A stretch of 64,000 nt of DNA. Origin: Adiantum capillus-veneris. Lineage: Eukaryota; Streptophyta; Polypodiopsida; Polypodiales; Pteridaceae. Below the pieces are notes generated by a model. It was given only the letters and a program-made list of their open reading frames with translations. It ran no database searches and was not told where the DNA came from. The stretch covers positions 17,840,446 to 17,904,445 of the forward strand of contig CM043969.1 of the NCBI GenBank assembly GCA_014529385.2. The letters are read 5' to 3'. Within the stretch, counting starts at the first letter, position 1. Each line of letters starts with the position of its first letter. Positions 59,056-64,000 of the stretch are shown here, one piece after another. Made by a program: the position numbers and the translations under genes.

Positions 59056-59114
<59 letters not shown>

Positions 59115-59115
59115 A

Positions 59116-59149
<34 letters not shown>
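59047..59149. repeat. (CT)n-(AC)n compound microsatellite
   Basis: CT-rich to about 59090, then AC repeats with one GTAC interruption. Confidence 0.95.
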
Positions 59150-59151
<2 letters not shown>

Positions 59152-59227
59152 GGTACTTAAGAGCTCCTAGCTTATTTATTTATTAACTCGTAAAAGCTTC
59201 ACTTCAATAAGGTCCACACCATGGGAC

Positions 59228-59460
59228 TTGGCCCATCTATAATATTGGCAAATACATTTTTTTTACTTAAGTGGTTTACTACCCGAGAGCCAAAACCTGC
59301 CGTGAAGACGCTAGGGTTTTCTCTCTGCAAACGTAGGCAGCCTCGCTGTCTCAGAAGGGAGTCATTCCACTCATGCCGATTCTGCTCATTGCTAGGATTT
59401 GGCGGCCCACCTCCCTCCTCTATATAAAAAGGTGAGGGCGCTTCTCTGCCCCTCACTTAG
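59228..59460 (+). promoter_or_regulatory. plant-like core promoter P1 with palindrome after the TATA box
   Basis: GGCCCA (site II type) at 59230 and 59404, a telo-box-like CTAGGGTTTT at 59311, TATATAAA at 59421, then GTGAGGG (59432-59438) and its complement CCCTCAC (59450-59456). The end CACTTAG and the whole arrangement recur at 63410-63596. Site II plus telo box is common in plant translation and ribosomal genes (known pattern). No gene body could be confirmed downstream. Confidence 0.5.
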
Positions 59461-59462
59461 CT

Positions 59463-59540
59463 TTGTTTGTTATTCTGCTTAGAAAGATTTGCGTTTAGAA
59501 AGATTTGTTTGTTATTCTGCTTAGAAAGATTTGCGTTTTG
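59463..59540 (+). repeat. two-copy ~43-bp repeat in the P1 leader
   Basis: TTTGTTTGTTATTCTGCTTA then GAAAGATTTGCGTT, occurring twice in tandem just after the predicted start site. Confidence 0.85.
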
Positions 59541-59554
59541 TTTTACACTGAAGC

Positions 59555-59605
59555 ATGAAGTTCGCTACAAGTGTCACTAAGGTCGGCCACTCTGCCCATG
59601 CTCAG
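59555..59605 (+). other. possible first exon after P1
   Basis: ATG at 59555 opens MKFATSVTKVGHSAHAQ, ending at CAG|GTTTTTT. An acceptor (TTGGTCTCAG) lies near 59773. The peptide matches nothing I know and the donor is weak, so a non-coding transcript is equally possible. Confidence 0.2.
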
Positions 59606-62008
<2,403 letters not shown>

Positions 62009-62248
62009 TTTGAATGGATGTATAGTTGGATATCCATAGTTGGCCGGTCCTAGTAAAATACATTAACCTTGAGGCGTGGTTTATAACCACACGTATACAC
62101 ATTACAGAAGCATCTGGGTGTTCAAAGTATGGACCACCACCCATGATTCATAAGCAACAATGTTAACAAGCTGAAGATTCTGTTTTGCACATGTAGAGTC
62201 TTAAGTGTGGTACATTTGTTCACATGCAAGATCTTTAATGCAAAGCAC

Positions 62249-62249
<1 letters not shown>

Positions 62250-62317
<68 letters not shown>
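62250..62317. repeat. (TC)n microsatellite
   Basis: About 34 units, followed by a short TATATG-rich stretch. Confidence 0.96.
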
Positions 62318-62323
<6 letters not shown>

Positions 62324-63400
62324 TTATATGTATATAAACATATATACATATTGAAAATAAAGTTGTAAGTCTCTCCTTATCACACAAGGCTCGTCTCCAT
62401 CACAATTTTTGTTGCACAAAAAAAGCAAACCTCTTTGTATTCAATCACTTGGATTTGCCAAAGTGGCCCTGTTCCAGCTCAACCTCGCTAGGCATGATCT
62501 CCTCCCTTGAAAGCTACACCCCTTTGGAGTTCCTCTGCATTCAACAAACTCCTCTTTGCTACCATCATGGGTGTTTATTTGGTCTCCATCCTTGCATGAA
62601 CACATTAGGAAGAGGACGGGGTCTAGGAGGGCCTCTTTATTTGCCATGAGATTATGAAGGTGATTAACATTTGGACGAATAGATACATGCCATGTGTGCA
62701 AGAATGGTGGGTGTGTAAGAGAGGTGTAAGAGTGGTCCAAGGATGCATATTCCCCGAAAAGGGGGAGAACAAATTTATGATTTTCGGCCTTCCATAGTTC
62801 CTACATATGATCTCCAATTTGGGTGGAGATTATAGATTTAGAATCTACATGCCAAGCTCTTTCCATAGATATGTAGCACGATATACTTTTGCCCTCTAGA
62901 TTTTAAATTTCATTTTGGGGGGAAAATTTGAATTCAAATAAACAAGTTGTTTTACCTGTTTGAATTCAAAAGTTGTCCTTTGATTGCTTTCTTAATACTA
63001 AAGGCTTGACTCCCTTAAACTGCCAAATAAAGAAGCCCTCCTAGACTCCAGTCTCTTCCTAATGGTTGGATACTCCCATCAATGTCAAGCATCGGATACA
63101 CACACACACACACACACACACTTTGTCACAGCAGCTGACCATGATAACCTACTCATAGCCTAAAGATTTCCACCAGAAAAAAAACTCGGAAATGGTACTG
63201 CTAACCTACTATTAGCATGGCTGAGTAAAATGATACCATATGGGTATCACCCCCTACCCCAGCTCCTACCAATTTCACTTAAAACCCCTTTTCCTTAGGC
63301 CCCTTACTTGGGCGAGTGTGGTGATTGTAGTTTTGTTCGATGCATCTCTTTATCACTATGTCTTGGCGTGCATAACACGTCACGATCCCGCTCTGTTAAC
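62318..63400. other. no gene recognised
   Basis: A CA microsatellite at about 63098-63121. Otherwise short open frames only, without recognisable domains. Confidence 0.45.
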
Positions 63401-63409
63401 TGCGTTGGA

Positions 63410-63596
63410 GGTTAGGGTTACTTGGCTCGAGCTCTCTGCCTACCTCACCTGGAGGGATGTGTAGCTGTTATACCTCCTACACGGTTATTATGGATAATCG
63501 ATTCTTGGCTGATGCAGCACCCCCGCAAATGAGTACTTTTGTCAATCCTCACTGCCTCCTCTACCATATAAGGTGAGGGGCTCTTCCCCTCACTTA
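63410..63596 (+). promoter_or_regulatory. core-promoter-like segment P2, paralogous to P1
   Basis: TTAGGGTT (telo-box-like) at 63412, CATATAAG at 63565, then GTGAGGGG (63573-63580), loop CTCTT, CCCCTCAC (63586-63593) and TTAG. CTCCTCTA..ATA.AA.GGTGAGGG and CCCCTCACTTAG are shared with P1. Any gene it drives continues past the end of the window. Confidence 0.45.
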
Positions 63597-64000
63597 GACG
63601 AGGTCTTGGTGTTTACTTTCTTGGTGTAGAGGATAGTTTGCAAGAAAAGTTGATGACTGGCTCTGTAGTAACACTTTTTTTTGCTGCTACTGTGCTAACC
63701 GTTGGAGGGCTTCTACTTCAAGGTTTTCTATTCACTATCTTAGTGTATACTTTGCATTTTTACCACATTGGCTTTTTACCACTATTCCATGACAAGAGCT
63801 TTTTTTGCTAATGTATAAAAGATGGTTGTCTTTTGAAATGCTAACATTTTGATATTGGAAGATTAGGGGTAACTCACTCAAATGGTAAAATTACATGTTC
63901 TGGTTATAAATACTTACATGGCACAGATGATACTATAATTATCTGCTGGCTTATTACTTCTACTGGAATGGATTAGCTGCTGAACACTGGTTTTTTGTGA
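63597..64000. other. downstream of P2; nothing identifiable before window end
   Basis: T-rich leader or intron-like DNA. A TTTTTTGCTGCTACTGTG phrase loosely matches one at about 59893 downstream of P1. Confidence 0.35.

Overview
This is a gene-poor, repeat-saturated stretch of a plant nuclear genome. The plant assignment rests on the mobile elements: Ty1/copia and Ty3/gypsy elements with initiator-Met primer sites, a gypsy element with the second RNase H typical of the plant Tat lineage, a CACTA transposase relic, a SWIM-type Mutator-like transposase relic, and LINEs. Long CT/CA microsatellites and poly-C tracts are everywhere. I cannot name the species. I found no intact host protein-coding gene; nearly all coding signal is transposon-derived and broken. 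Motifs were read by eye and no database was searched.

Layout. 1-5.7 kb: poly-C tract, then a decayed CACTA (TNP2-type) transposase on +. 6.3-7.9 kb: LINE copy A, with its reverse transcriptase deleted. 9.3-29.1 kb: gypsy element G1, inserted in an older repeat and carrying three insertions of its own. Element E1 (14.06-19.99 kb) lies in its pol gene and itself contains E2 (14.89-17.80 kb). Copia element C1 (22.23-27.36 kb) and a 218-bp MITE lie in its 3' LTR. 29.4-41.4 kb: LINE copy B on -, split by Tat-type gypsy element G2 (30.99-39.68 kb). 41.8-42.8 kb: tandem repeat of about 385 bp. 44.0-44.8 kb: a third LINE relic. 44.80-58.45 kb: a 3.7-kb inverted repeat holding copia gag/integrase relics, around a 6.2-kb spacer with the Mutator-like transposase relic and a third member of the E family (E3). 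58.4-64 kb: mostly non-coding DNA with huge CT/CA microsatellites and two similar promoter-like segments, each with a short palindrome just after the TATA box.

The most unusual item is the E family (E1, E2, E3). Its ends are TGTRAGGT.../...ACCTCACA, and E1 and E2 have 5-bp target duplications. E1 and E2 have a TATA box and 5' leader. All three encode a first exon starting MAP(V)KR that ends in phase 0 at a canonical splice donor, followed by a family-variable minisatellite. In E2 a strong splice acceptor lies 57 bp before the end, and the reading frame runs open through the terminal CA. They look like very large solo LTRs (or non-autonomous elements) that carry a portable promoter, start codon and splice donor. 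The inverted repeat is the second highlight: in the stretches I compared its arms differ almost only by single-base indels, so it is either very young or an assembly product.
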